A stretch of DNA of 64,000 nt. It comes from Parascedosporium putredinis (lineage: Eukaryota > Ascomycota > Sordariomycetes > Microascales > Microascaceae). Location: positions 2,976,001-3,040,000 of the forward strand of contig CASHTG010000012.1 in assembly GCA_949357655.1 (NCBI GenBank), written 5' to 3'. Below the pieces are notes generated by a model, which was given only the letters and a program-made list of their open reading frames with translations, had not been told where the DNA came from and made no database searches. Each line of letters opens with the position of its first letter. Positions within the stretch are counted from its first letter, which is position 1. Positions 32,541 through 46,800 of the stretch are shown here, in pieces. The translations under genes and the position numbers were made by a program.

Positions 32541-35500
32541 TTGTTGAAGTTCCGCCCCGCTAATTGGCTTTATCAATGGTTGTGCAACCCTCGTCTAGCG
32601 ACTTCTCCTCCTCTGCACGAGCCGCCGCTTGTGAATAGGCCTATCACTACGCTGCCCGCTGCACCATCGTGCACAGACCATATTATCCACATACCCACCA
32701 GAGCACCGCACCACACTCCACTTGACGAACAGGCACGCACGCACAATGAGCGATTTGGCCTTGTGGGGCTGCTTATGTAAATGTGTGCGTGCTGTCGAGG
32801 TGAAGTGGTGTGTTGCATTCAAGTGCTGGGGCCCTGACTTGGGAGAGGCACCACCACTAGGCCCCATTTCTGCAAGCAGCCCAGCGCAAACAAGCCTTGA
32901 TCACCTTCTCGATGATTTCCCACTCCTCTTAGTTATGACTTTAATGGGTTAAAGTGATAGAGGGTGAGCTATGTATACACGGATAGGATATAAGAAAAGA
33001 GATGACAAGAATAACAGCTTGGCATCCTCATCTACGAGTTCGCCGTTTGAACTTTGTTTATATCGTTTTGATGCAACGATCTCGAGCGTCGGCCGGAACC
33101 GACCCGGGTGAAGGGGAACGGTGCAAGGATCGTCGGACCCTTTCGAGACCCAATATCTGCTATCGCCGGTGCGTCTTCATATGAGCGAATGCGAAATGCC
33201 GCTTCCCCGTTCTCGGTAGAAAAAGCCCTATCAACTTGGCGGAAGCTAGGATGTACGCCGCGACGATCAAGCTTCTTCATTCTCTCACTCAAAAAGGCAC
33301 CTTGTCCTCTATACGATTCGCCGTTAGTCGCGCGCTCGCAAAGATTACTTTGGTGAGCATCAAGATCATGCGGAGAACTATGATTATCGCCATGCCCTTG
33401 CAGCAGGAGAGACGCGCGTGTCCGTCATCCGTCATCCGCCCTCTTTCCCACCTGCCTTTTTGCTCTTAACCCCATCACTCCGAAAGCCCGAAATGCAGGG
33501 ACCAAGAAAGAAAAACCCTGATATTCATACCCCGAAACCATCGGCCCAAGCCGAACCGCTTAAAAGGGGATGCCAAGACAATTTGAAGCCCTCGATCACC
33601 TTCTCACCTTCCCCTTCTGCTCGCACCTCGCAGACAAAGTGGCTTGATTCAAGATGTCAAAGCAACACCGGGCTCATGGGCGATCGGCATTCGCCATCAT
33701 CTGCTCCCTGCGTCCGTGCGGCTCACGGGCTAGCTCGATAGTCCGGCTACCATTTCAAGGAGCAAAGAAGCAACGAAAAAAGTGACTGACCCCATCTACT
33801 CCGACATGTTTCCAAAGGCATCCGTCACAGGGCTGCCGATCACGATCATTGATTATCGCGTTTCCTGTCGTCAGCGCCAGCCGCAGTGGAACTTTTTGTA
33901 GCCCTCTTCAAGCTTTCTCGTCACACCCCTCCCTCCCTCCTCCTCTCGGGCTTTGCACGGTCAAGAACCAACATCACCCAACTTGAGCTTGGGGCGTAAA
34001 TGGCCAAGAGATTAGCCTCGCAGAGCCAGTAGATTTAGGCTTAACCGAGCAGCCTCCTTCATCTATCACTTTTTCTTTACCGAGGAACAGAAGACAAGGG
34101 AGAGAACCTTCGAGGAGCTCTCTAGGACCGCTCAGAACCGTCCCGTTTGGCCCTTCTCCGTTCCATCTGAGCCCAGTGACCTCTCCAAGCTTCTCAAGCG
34201 CAAGTGTGTGTTCGCACTAACGTTCCCAATTCCACAATTCCCCCTTTCTCCTTGTAATTCCGCGTATTGGGGGTCGAGGGGTCGGCGAGATCGGCACGCT
34301 GGGCGACATTTGCCTAGAGCCAACGACTCCCAAACCATTGATCTATCCAGGGTCAAAGAGAGGTCCAGTGGGTCCCAGCGATCCAGCAAGAATCTCCGAT
34401 GGCCCCAAGGATCGGAGCCGATGGCCTCGCCTCCAAAAGTAAGCTCGTATCGCTAAGTGGAACGACAGGATCACCTCGCCAGCGGCCGGCCCTAGCTTTG
34501 GACTAAGGTTATTAGCGCCGGTCCTGTGCCTCCGCATTCGAGCAACGGCCTGGCTCTAGTCAATCCTCAGTGAAATGAAGTTTGAACGTCAAAGCTCGCT
34601 CACCTCTTTTTTCTGTCACTTCTTTTTTCTTTTTTCCTTTTTTCTTTTTTTTGCTGGGGAGGGATGAAGGGCTTCAGAGTGCTTGTTCAGATGGACCCTT
34701 GACGAAACGCCATTAGGCCGTTTCAGGCCGTCCGGTGCTGCACGTTTCCCTGGATTTCTAAACCGGTTTAGGCTAGGATCTTCTAGTTTGCAGGAGAGGC
34801 CCGGACTTCTCGGAGGGACCCGAACGCGAAAGGATGGGTGGGACTTGGGTTAGCTTTGACAATCTTGAGGCCATCTCCAAGGAAAACAATTGATCAGTCA
34901 CCGGATTGCTTGAGTACAGTTTTTCTTTGTTTGCAATGTTTTTGTATTGTTGCTTTTGGGGGTTTGTGAAAGGATCCCGCTATCCACTGTAGATACTACT
35001 ACACTCGAATTGTCCCTGGATTGCCAATCTCGAAATGATGCAAAGGAACTCCCCAAACTAGGAAGAGTAACAGTCCCCCACCTTTTGACCTGCTGCCCCA
35101 TATGCGAGAAGTGTACATGAATAAATGCAAGTGGTTTTGGTGTCCCCGTGGGGCGCACACTCCAATCTAATGTTGCTCCGAAGAAATAATGAGGATGGAA
35201 TCAAAAGGCTCGAGGGCCAAGAAAAGAAACCAACAAGAAGAAGAAGAAAGAAAGAAAAACGGCGAGAAAAGTAAACGCCTGGCTTTATGCACCTAGGACT
35301 GCGACAAAAGTGGAATCAAAGATACAAGGTTGGGGGGATGACATCCAAAGGAGGAGTTGGACTATAAAAACAGAAAGAAAAAAAGAAAAAGGGCTGTGGT
35401 ATCGAAAACTAGTGAGACTAGGTCGGCCAATTGTGGCTATTCAAGGATCGTCGTGGGTCGGTCATAATAAGGGATGAAAGGAGCGTAAGGTATGCGTAAT

Positions 35501-35597
35501 CGTAGTAGCTTTGGCGCTTCAATTGCAAGCTAGCCAAGGAGTGTGAAGAAAATGGATGTGAACTAGTGGTGGAAGAATGGAATGGGCGAGATGGAAA
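32541..35597. other. Gene-poor region between tRNA-Ser and the Uds1-domain gene
   Basis: About 3.06 kb with no supported gene. It is punctuated by T-rich and A-rich tracts (34600-34652, 35220-35270, 35372-35392). The right end is the 3' flank of the Uds1-domain gene. Confidence 0.5.
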
Positions 35598-38041
35598 TTA
35601 AGAGGCCGTTAGAGACCTGCGGGGAGGGTTAGGCCGGAAGACGGCATTGGTAAGAAAGATGGGCTCCGCAACTTCTGTCGAAGTCTTGGGAGGGGAGGCG
35701 ACCTCCTTGACGACCTCCTTGGGGAGGGATTGAGAGAGGACAGCTTCGGTTGCTACGGTTTCTTCGGAAACCTTGGGGGCACCGCAGAGGAGATCGTGGC
35801 TTCGTGCACGGTGAATTTCCTGACGCTCGGTGTCGCTCAGACTAGGCGAACCAGCTGGCATGCTCATTTTCGTGAATTCGCTCTCAACATCGGCGAGGAG
35901 CGCATAGACATCGCTATCAGCATAGATGCGGATGCTCTCACACTCCCGTCGGCTTAGGGGGCGGTGATGGGGTTCTTGAGATCACTAATAGCAGCGGCCT
36001 CCTCGACGAGGGGCTGCTCTAGGATAGTGCTGGGGACGTGGGCGGCGGCACGGTGCGGGGAGGTGGAGGCGGATGTGGTTGTTGTCGTGTTGCCCGAGAA
36101 GCCAGCCTTGGTAGGACTTCGTGGAGGTGTGGAGATGTTACCCACTCCGTTGTACTGAGGAGGGCGGATGCCCATAGCAAGTTGCAGCGACTCCGAGGCC
36201 GAGGTGGCATTTGTGACTGGAAGAGTCGCCGCGGCCGCGACGTGCTCAAGGAGCTTTTGGCGGACGCGAGTACGGCGGTTCTCAGCCTGCTCGAGCTTGG
36301 TCACCCAATCGTCAATGGACGCATCAAGTTCTGCAAGAGCCTCTTCCTGCTTCAGCATGGAGTCATGGCTGAATCTTGCTACGCGGGGAGATCGCAGATA
36401 CTGGCAAATCCGGGAATGGAGGTTGCGTCGCCCGGCGCGGAGAGAGGTATAAGTGCGACGGAGATATTCCGTCCGCTCATCGAGGTGGCGGAGTTCCTAA
36501 TACTGGGGTTAGATAGTGCTCTGACTTCGCTATTCATGACACCCGATACTAAACTTACCCTTGACAAAGCCTCTACATCCTCCTTGCGGAGGACCTCGAA
36601 ACGAGCTGCCTGGCCGACAGCCTGCCTGTAGAGCTCCGATACCTCGCTGGGAGTCAGGGCGCTAGGGGCCTCGCTTGCTTTCCAGCCCTTGGGAAGCTGC
36701 TCAAAGGCTCTTCGCTCTGCACTTTGGCTGCGCTTCTTCGAGTCTGACCTCTTCAGGAGGGGGCCATTATTATTGCGGATGTCGTTCCTCTTCTTAGGTC
36801 GGCCCCTGTCCATAATGCTGCCCGACTCGGAGACGCCTCTGCGATGACCGTACAAAACGGCATTGGCGCTTCGGGGCTCGTCTGTCTTGGGGGTGCCCAC
36901 CCTCTCAATCATGGCCTGGGTTGGCGTCGTGGCCCTCGGGGCTTCCCAAGGCTTTGGGGAGGCGCGAGAAGACTCAGTAATTGGGGCGGAAATGGGCGTA
37001 GGTAAAGTGGAAGCAGTCATTTGGGTCGAGCTCGAAGAGAGTGGCGTGAAGGGAGTACGAGTTCTCGGAGAGTCGTCGGTCCTGGCAGAACGGATTAGGG
37101 GCTCAACGGGAGTGCTCCCAGACCGGAGGCGGGTGAGGGAAATCTGCTTGGCAAGGCGAGGGAGGGTACCCTGCTGGGTAGGAATGACGAGGGGAGCGAG
37201 ATGTTTCGGCGAGAGAGGTTGCTTGGTTGGTGTGGGAGACCGGTTTTCACTTTGAAGAGCGGCCATGCTGCTTGTGGGGAGGATGATCTCTTCGATCGGG
37301 CTGTGGAGGAAAGACATGTCGAAAAGCTGGCTGCTCTGTTGCTTCCAGCTCTGGCCAGGTGCGCTAACGGATCGCTCGTGGAGAGGAGGCCTTCCAGGAA
37401 TCGTAGCTATGAAGCCGTGGATTAGTGTCGAGCCTTGGGGGTGACAAGCCGCAAGCGAATTGCTCAGTGGGATGCACTTACGAGAGTCCATAGCGACCTC
37501 CTGGACCGTAGTCATGGGCCCAAGGTCGGGCACGCTGATTTTCCGTCGCCTGGTGAGGTTGTGCTCCTTGATTCTTATCCTGAGGCCGTTGCTTGCCGCC
37601 GCCAGCTTATCGCTCTTCTCGGTCTTGGAGCTCTGAGACATGGCATGGGCAAAAGCTTGCTCGGGGTCCAGGACCTTGGTGGCTGTCTGGTTTCCCTTAG
37701 GAAAGAGCTGGTACTTCCTCGTCTCCGGCTGATGCATTCTCCAAGTGAATGGCTGCTTTTCGCCCGAGGCAGATGAAGTTTGTGTAGGAGATGTTATCTA
37801 GCAGTGGGAAGAAAAACGAGATCAACACGTCAGTAAACAGAACTCTGGGTACACCTAGGTTCTCATCGTCTGCGAATGACGCAAAGTGGTTCGAGAGGGA
37901 TAAGGGGTTCTTTTTTTCTTCTTTTAAGTGGTTGCATACCGAATCATGGGGAGGTTGTGGGGAGGCTGGCTTCGCTATATAAGAGATTGGAGCGCCAGAG
38001 TCCAGGTCGGCATCGGCCATGCAGCTGATGATGTGAGCCAT
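35598..38041 (-). CDS. Uds1 (up-regulated during septation) domain protein
   Basis: Fungal coiled-coil protein of the Uds1 family, named for septation-linked expression; molecular role not established. Exons (minus) 38041-37940, 37797-37482, 37406-36559, 36496-35598; 721 residues. Start MAHIISCMADADLDSG, with an alternative Met at 38020. Most of the protein is Ser/Pro-rich and disordered, with basic patches (RGRPKKRNDI). The Uds1 helical core is about residues 380-490: SEVSELYRQAVGQAARFEVL, KEDVEALSRELRHLDERTEY, the SLRAGRRNLHSRICQYLRSP segment and LAELDASIDDWVTKLEQAEN. Introns are regular (GTATGC, GTAAGT, GTAAGT; branch CTAAC). One C is missing in the run seen as G 35957-35961; as given the protein stops at ITAP, but repair continues through SRRECESIRIYADSDVYALL for about 118 more residues to 35598. 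Confidence 0.88.
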
Positions 38042-41000
38042 TGAGTCGGGGTGTGTGGGTGTGCGAATGGACCAAGTAGGCTCGGGATATCTGCCGCTGC
38101 TAATGGTGTGAGAGAGTGAGGCAGGAGGGGAAGGAAAGAGGAGGGGGTCGGCGCTCGGCAGGCGGGAGAAAGGGGAGGATATAAGTTCCCACGGGTGAGA
38201 GGCGGGATGATCGGCTGAAGATGTTGAGGGACGAGGCTATTATATCTCTGCCGGAGTCCACGGCGATTAAGAACGAACACCCACGTCAAAAAACAAAAAG
38301 CACAGTGAAAGGATGGTCCAGGGGAGAATCAATGGGATTTTCGGCCTGGTCACAGACTGCACACTGCAAGTCTTCAACGGGGATACGCCATGGTCCCTCT
38401 CGCTTGAGGTGCAGCGTTTTCTTTTGATACCACTTTGAACAGGGAGGCCTTGCATCTGCATGTACGCTATGCTGCTGTGGTATCGTGGGGCCCACGACAG
38501 GGAAAAAGGAAAGAAAGGAAAATGGGTTCCCGCACTGTGGCCGTATCCTGTTCCTCTTCGCAGGGACCTCCTGGAGTGGAGTGGGAGAGGGCGACCGAGG
38601 GGGTGTGTTCCCAAACTTTTCGGAAGTACTTTTCATACCCTGGAACTCTCGCTCCGAGGAGACAAGAAGCAGAAGAAAAGAGAGAAGCCCATCCAAGGTG
38701 TGTGGATCTCCACAAGCGAGGACTTCCATGGGCAGCCGGGGGTGTGGGAGACTCTGGGTCAAGGGTCGACTCTGTGTCTGAGGACTCCTGCTCCCTCCTC
38801 AAGATCCAGAAATTCTCGATCGTGAATAGGGCTCCACTCATGGAGCAACGCACCTTCCGTTTGCTATAGCCAACCCGGTCATCTTTCTTGGCAAGACTTC
38901 TTTGAGTGCTTTGCTCCCATCGCCCTCTCCCCACTGCCTAGCCTAGGCAGGCCCTCCTCAAACTCCAAAGCCAAAATCTCCAAAATTTTCAATCGATTCC
39001 CACAGGCAGAACGGCTGCAGGCGATTTCGTCCAGCAAAGCATTGATCAACCATTGGCATTTGTCGGGAGGTGGGCGGGGGAAGTTAAAACAAGGTCTAGC
39101 ATACAGCTATGTGCCACCGTTCATGCAACTTTGGTCATCCGCTTGGTTTCCTGCGCTATTGAAGGCGAGGTGAGGAGATCAATGGCAACTATTATCGGAG
39201 ATCCGCAAAATCGCCACCAGACAAGCGAGGATAGACAGGCACGTCCAAGCCGAGATAGGGCATCCTGCTCTCCGATTTTCCCCTTCGAATAGATTCTTGG
39301 CAGACTGGGGGTGAGAATTTGCCTCAAGCTGCGATGCGATTGTTGGAGGTGTACACTATCAATCTCTTTTGGTGCATCAGCCTCTGAATCCTCGAAGCTT
39401 GGGATGAGATTTTGGGCAGAATCGCTCCTCGTCAAGCCCCTTGGAAGATACAAGTACCTCGTACGAATAATGGGTGTCAACGTTGTTGCTGGGGCTCCAG
39501 TCTCTCGACCAGTGCAAGACCTGTCGCAGAGTCACCCCAATTCTTTCTTCTTTCTCTCTCGATTTCGCATTTCGGCCTGGACTCCTGGCCTTGCAGCATG
39601 GGGCTCGGGGTTGAAACCGCTTAAGCCCTTGCCGGACCTCTTCGCGTAACCGAGCTATCCCCTTTCTGGAGTAGTCTTAACAGGGGTGCGGGTGGTTGGA
39701 GGTGAATTTTGTAGGCAAGTTGGGGTATACTTGTCGTATGCAGGTAATGCTTGTCAATACAAGAAGGCTGATATATGCCTGCTCACTCTGCCAGGTTTGG
39801 TGTGGGAGGGGAAACTGCCCGTTGCACCTTGTCTCGTTGCCAGAGTCGACTAATACCACGGCTTGATATAGCACGGCACAACACGCACAAGCCTGCCATT
39901 GTGTGACTGGTCGATCCTTTTGTCCCCGCAGCCGCAGCAGAGGTGGATGCTCCTCCCCTTTCACCTGTCACCTTTCACCCTTTCTCCTCAGTGTTTCTAT
40001 CACTTGGAGGCTCAAAGAGGGAGGTGCAGGGGTCGCCCACCTCCAACAGGGGGCCCGACACACACTCGTCAGCCGGCTCAATTTACGAGTGACGGCGACA
40101 GAGCCCTGAAGCACTGCCGAGTTGTTTCAACTTCTTTGCAGGTTTATCGTGCAAGATCCCACCAGCATGGTGGCCTTTGAGAAACGAGCACAGGGCAGGC
40201 CTGGTCGTTGTCAAAGGGGAGGAAACATTCACCAGGAGGCCAAAAGAACACCAGTTCATCTCTTCTCTGTCTCCCATGCCCGGAAACAGGCACTGACCGG
40301 CTCAATGTGCTCCGGGGCTCCGCCGCTGGCACTGCCCTCCGGAGCTCTTATGGGGCCCAAACGTGATGAGCATGCCTTGGGACGGACGTATGATCCAACA
40401 AAAGAAAAGAGACATGATAGCAAAGGGCAACACAAAAGTCTGAGAAGAGTGGAGCGGCGGGTAACATCAACAATGTTGGCCGGCATGCCTTTGGCATGAA
40501 TGTGGCAAATATCTTGAATTCTTCCATTCTTTCCCAACCGCGAAATCCGTGATCTGAGCCAGCCAGCCAGCTCAGCTATTTCGTCTACTCAGGGATGTCC
40601 ATGTGGCAATCTTGCCCTTGAGGACTTTTATTAGTGCCCTTTGCGTTCATGCGATGTTCATGCTAGTGGCGTGGCGGGTGCGCTTGGTCCTAGTGCAGCG
40701 AACGGACCTCTCCCTCCCAAGCCAAGGGGAAAAAGGCGACAAAAAAAAGAACGAACAAAAGGAGGAAAGGGAAAAGGGACAAAGGAAACGAAAGAATGAA
40801 ACCCTCCTTCCAATTGCTCATCGAGCGCCTCTAATTATAGGCACCAGTATGCCACCACTCTGCATCCCCCAAGCCCAGACTACCCCTCCACCATTCGCTT
40901 TGGCTGATGGTTTTTTTCCCTTTTTTTTTTTTTTATGGTTCCAGTTAGGAGACAGCTTGGATGCGAGTCTCAGGAACCTACCAACAAGAAATGCAACCGC

Positions 41001-43836
41001 TTGGGTCAGGATACTGATGCTGTATGAACTGAGTGTGTAGATCTAGGACGGCCCACGGCTATGTTTGGAATCAGCGCCCGGTCACCTCACCGTGGACTTG
41101 GACTCAAGATCTTGCCCAGGGCCCATTTTACAGTCCCCGCGACAGGTCCATGGCCGTTATCATGTCCGCGGTCGCTGGCCCTGTGAACAAGATGGAGGGG
41201 AGCCATGAAGTACAGGCTCGAGTTTTGACAGACCCCCTTTTCGCTGATTCTTTGTCAGTTGATCAGATTGTCATGTTTCCTCTTGCGCATTTCTAGTGTA
41301 ATAAGATGAAGCAAGAAGCACTGACTTCACCAGATGTTTAATTAGCCGTCCCGCTTGCATTGACACCGGAGGGGATGTGTTGTATTTGGACAGATAGGCA
41401 CAACCTCAGCACGTTGTAATCTAAAGAGCTTGCAGCAGGTAGCATACGAAGGCTTGAGAGCACGCGAGACATCCAGTCAAGTTGAGGACTTGAGATCCCG
41501 AGTCTGATGACGGCTGGAACCACAAGAGGTCCAGGGTCCATGCGGGGCAGCGAAAGACGGGACCTTCAATCGATGATCATTTGAACGGGGTGGCAACGCA
41601 CGCACATAGCAGTAGCAGAGGAGACGCACCAATTCCTACGTCAATCACTTGCACGCACACCATGGATGGAGGTCCAGCTCGGACCAGAACGGGTTCTTTT
41701 ATTAATAGTGGAGACTACATGAATACTCTCGAGGCTGAGAAAGAGAACGAACAAGACTCATACTCGACGGCCCATCTTTGATGTTGTCACCAAACGTCCT
41801 TTGCGGCCTCATTTTCAGTTTTGGTCAGTGGTCCAACAAAAGAACCGGGGCCCTCTTCGGAAGATCCACTTGCCATGTTTCTCGGAGCCTTCAATCACGT
41901 TTTGAAGAAACTCTGTTTCTGCTGGCCGTGACAAAAGTGGGTAGATAATGGTGGGGACTGTCTCGGGCAAGGGCCGGGCAAGCAGCACGCAAGCTCACAA
42001 CCTACCTCCATCCACGATAAAGGTGAAATTTTACACGAGTCGCGGCGTTAAATTGTGCTTCAGAATGACGGCTAGTCTAGACCCGAAGTTGCAGTCCCAC
42101 TTGACAGCGAGCACGTTGGATGAGTCTCTGCTACGTGGCGTTGGCGGCCGGGTAAGCTGATACTGATAGCGAGTGATGGCGATCGGGGTCACAGTTATCG
42201 ATATTCTGGTGGGTGGCAGCCAACCCCCTCCTCTAGACCCCTTTCTCCGCATTCGACCCAGGGACTGACGCAACCACTTAGCATACAATGAGATGAGAAA
42301 CCAAAGAAAGGAAAGTCGAAGAAGAAGAGAAAAAAATTGTCTAGCGAGAAGCATCCCGTCCCGTGACAACCCTTACTCCGTAGCTCCCGTCGAAGCCACT
42401 GTCGCACTGGTCGAAATCATGTTGCGATCTTTGATGACTCTCTCTGAAAGCGACCTAGTGGCCATGCACGCTCGAACGTGACGGCTCAGGATGGGACACC
42501 TCCATTTCGTTCGTGAAAGCACACGCACGCTCTTGTGAAGTGGATGGTCACAGTGAATGGCCCAGTTAGTGGCCTCCACTTACAAGTACGCTTGGATCAA
42601 AGGCGATGGCTAACATCCCGCTCCTGCAGCAGCTCGAGGGCCCCAGCTCTTGCATTTGGAGCATGTTCTATTACCCTCCCTCACAACTTTTTTCCTCTCT
42701 TTTTCATTTTTCCCTAAGCGCGAGCGACGCGGAAAGGACTATCGAGGTTGAGGAGGGGAAACCTGATAGCGAGACTGTGTGCTTGTGTCTTGCGTATGGG
42801 TGAGTGATGTGGATGAGAGGAGAAGCAGAGGTTGGTTTTTATTCCAGCGCAACACAATGGCCGCTTCCCACTAAGAAAGAGGGCTGTAGTTTCCATCACC
42901 AGATTTACTCCATCACGATGATCTATTAATGGGAGAAGAAAGGACCTCACCAGCGAACAAGCTCCCGTCGACGCTGTCTCTCGCACAGGCAGAACAAGAA
43001 TTATTGCGTCCTGAACTGGTTTTCTTTGGTGGAGGCGCGGGGCTGGTTTTCTGTTTCAAACCGACTCCCTGTCACTTGTCTCACCTCTCGAAAGACCGGG
43101 GTTAAAGTGCCATTGATGGAAACGAGCCTTGTTGGCGGATTCCGGACACAGTGCGCCAGGTCCTGTCCGACTGAAGCCGCAGTGGCTTTCCCATGTTCCA
43201 TCCGGAAGTTCCCCCAGAGCCCAGAGCCCAGAGCAGAAAAAAATTGAAAGAAGAAAAAGATCGTCGATGACTAAGGTCCCGCAATGGGTCCCACGTGTTA
43301 GGGATCGGGAGCGCAGGCCTTAACTTTGTGGGAAAAGTTGGCCTTGCCCACAAATTGCCTAGCCTCATCTCATTCTCAACCCCTTGTTCCATCTGACACA
43401 ACATGACTACTCTGCCCGCTAGGTCGATTTTGACCAAGTTCAAGACTTAACCTTGAGGGCCCTCGCTTCCTCGAGTGTTAGGTTCGGGTCAAGGGTCCAA
43501 ATCGGGGACGAACAACCCAACTGACACCTAGCCAATCTCCACAATGTGGAGAGAGCCGTTTGAAATTCAGACGTCTCGTTGGTATTAGTGAATGTGAATA
43601 GTATAGGAATAATACTCGATGACGAGAATTGGGCCTTCACATTTTCAAGTTCCATTCAGGCCATGCTACCCCACCCTGATACTACGAAAATGGCTGGGCT
43701 CGTTGCGGCAAGTTTCGCCGTGCTGCGCTGTGTATAGGTTTTCAGAACAAAAAACGAAAAGAACTGAGGAAGGGGAGGGGGAGGAGCTTCCGCCCCCGGC
43801 GAGGAGACAGGGAGCAGGGATTGGGAGATTGTTTAT

Positions 43837-43898
43837 CACACACACACACACAAGCACACAAGCACACACACACACACACGCACACAACACACACGCAC
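43837..43898. repeat. (CA)n microsatellite with interruptions
   Basis: About 62 bases of CA repeat with occasional AAG/CG interruptions. The tract also opens chance Thr/His reading frames on the plus strand and Val/Cys frames on the minus strand. Confidence 0.9.
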
Positions 43899-46800
43899 TT
43901 CAGTACCTGACAGAATAGCATAGAGTGGAATTTCCCGCTGCTCTGGTCTGGTGCGTTATCCTTGGCTACTCTGCATCTTCTCCACCAGAGGAGGGATTTG
44001 GCCTTGATTCTGCCCCGACTTCCCTGTCCCCTTTCTCCTTGCGTTGGTCTGCGTCGGGAAGCCTCTTAGACTTCGAGCTAGAAGGCACACGGAATACAAC
44101 TGGCCCCATCGCCAACACATTCCCTGTATTATCCACAGGTCGTTGAAACACCTAGTCGAAAGGGACTCGAGGGATCATCATCGAAGCTCAAGCAGCCTTG
44201 AATTCGTGCAGCCTTTCCCCCTCCGCGGCCTGTACCCTGTCCAAAAGGCACAATCGCCCTTGCATGCATCACATCGTGGACGCAAGATCTCTCTCCTGGG
44301 AACGTACAGCAAATCGACGCAGACAGCCCATCCGGGTCTTTTCTCGAGACAGCGGCTGCTTGAAATGCTGGTGCTCGCGCAGCGTTTCTGAGCTTCGCTG
44401 CCGGTAGATGACGTCTCCACCTACCGCTTGCAAGCACATTCCTGGCACTTGCTTCATGTTTTATGGGGAAGGCATCCGGACCAAAGGCCTTTTGAGTTGG
44501 GGATGGCATGGCCCTGCCTCCTGACCCCCGACGAGGTTTAGAGAGAATCCCGTGTAATAGTAATCTATCCAAGGAAGATAACTGTTCAACGTTGCCTTGC
44601 CCCCAAATACGAAAAGGGGGTCAGGGTGGGGCATGGAAGGATTAGGACAAACTACAGTCTGCCGTTGACCGAGACTCTGCCTCTTCCTTGTTCCGAAAAC
44701 TCATGAGGAACCGAAGACATTATCGAGGCAAGAATCCTTCCATTGTTGTCACCAAAGTGCGTGCCAGTGAAAGGGGCAAGCCCAGCCCCGTTGTCGAAAA
44801 GTGCGCAATCGGAGTGGCTGACGCAGCAAGATCTATCAGCCACAAGATGTTGCTCGACCCTATCTCGAAGCGCACGGTTTCATCCCCTATTTTCGCACAC
44901 CGATGCCACCGTACGTTGCTACAGTGCAAGTTGTGACAGTCACCCTTCCACCACTGTCCCCCAACCACGATGAAGCGACGAAGCTACAAAGCTCGGACCC
45001 GATGTCACTCTTCCGCTTCTGGAGTGGTGAAAGGAACAAACGAAAATCAGATAGATTGCTGGGTGGGGGCAGCTCCGCGAGCACAAAACCTTGAGGCATC
45101 GCTTCCGGAATGCGACCCTCGTTCACTCACGAATGTACAAGTAGCCAATGGGTTGACTTTGTCGTCCTATTCAGTAGAGGGGGGCAACTCCGATCATCTT
45201 GCTCAGCGACCCCACGACAATGTATCTCCATCGTTCGTGAGTTCCCCCTGCCAAGGGTGCTCTAGACTTGGCTCCTTTGGTGCTCTCAGTTATTAGTGTA
45301 CGAGTAGTTTTCGCGCGAGCCGCAATGTCATAGCCCGGTAGTCGCTCCCCGGATGCCTACTGGCATTATAGGCAGGCAAGAATATAGCACATTTGCTGGG
45401 GCCTCGGCCTTTGGCTGGCCAAAAGTTGCTCAGGGATTCGCGGCTGTCCGCTCGTCAACTCTCTAGCATCGTCATTTCTGAGATTTGATCGTTGCCCCTC
45501 GCTCGCGAACATTCACCGGAGCGGAGGACGATCAAAGTGTGGTTAGCATCTATCGATCCGTCACTGTGCCCTGAAAGTTTCCATCCGGTGCATCTTCGTG
45601 GGGGATCCGCATGCCTTAACGGCGGATTCTATTCACAAGGCATCCCCTGTCCATCAGTCAGTCAACAAACAACCCCCCTCCCCTTGCCCCCTAGCAAGAG
45701 AATTCGGGACCTTGCATGGGCGGATTGCAGCTGTGCTGCAATGTCAAGTCCGCCGATCTCGCATAATCTCATGGAATTGGCAATGATTCAGTTGATAACC
45801 CTAGCAGAAAAACAAAAGAGAGGGGTTTGATGCAGGTGGTGGTAAAGCCGAGAGCAACTGAGTGCTGCTCCTGAACACTTGGGCCAAATACTATTATTAC
45901 AAGTAATACATCCATCGTAATGCAAAATAGAGATAGACAGAAAGAAAAGTGAGGCGTCACTTTTTGATTTTATTTCATGTCGTTCTTCTTCATCTGAGCA
46001 ACACGCAATCAACCCGCCAGCTTCCGAGCGTCACGAGCTTGGCCTGTTCCTGAAAACAAGGCCAAGGATCACTAACTAAAAATGTCGAATCCGGACAATT
46101 GGCAGCTCTCTGGAGGGTGCCCCTTTCACTCTGCGTTTGGACTTCGGATTGACACCACCTCTTACGGCTTGGCCCAACGTGGTCCACCGTTAGCGTTCAC
46201 CTCAAGAGAATTAAAGGAGCCAGAGGCCTGCTCACTTGAGAATTCTCCGATTCGAAGCTGTGATGGCGAATGCTGTTTGTGACAACCTAACATCGCCTTA
46301 GCGCGATATTCAAGCGTGGGTTTACTTAAGCCCCTTTCTGTTCAGGAGATCCGAAATGGTGGGCTTGCAGGCGACGGCTGTTTGGCCACAGCCCCGTTCC
46401 TGTTCCTGGCTTGGCAGGGCATCGATACACCTGTCAACGCAAAGTTGCTCGCGAAGCGATGCAAGGGGCCCGGCCACTGTCCGCAGCCCCCGAGTCCTTT
46501 GTTCGAAGAGCAAAGGGATCCAGCAGGATCATCTTCGAGAGCTATAATATGGATGATATAACGCCTCACCCCGAAAATCGACGAAACATTGCAATCCGCG
46601 ATCCATCTCCTCTCGCTTCCTTATTCAGGAGACGCTCGAACGCGATGCGACTTCAACCTTCCCTTGGACGAGGACGGGAACCGAGCTGAGTGGGCATTAC
46701 CGAATGGACTGGTGACACTCTTTCCAAAACCACACAATCAATGTTCGTTGCCATGATGGCCGCTTGGCAACACAACCTGGTTATGTTGGTAGAAATTCCG

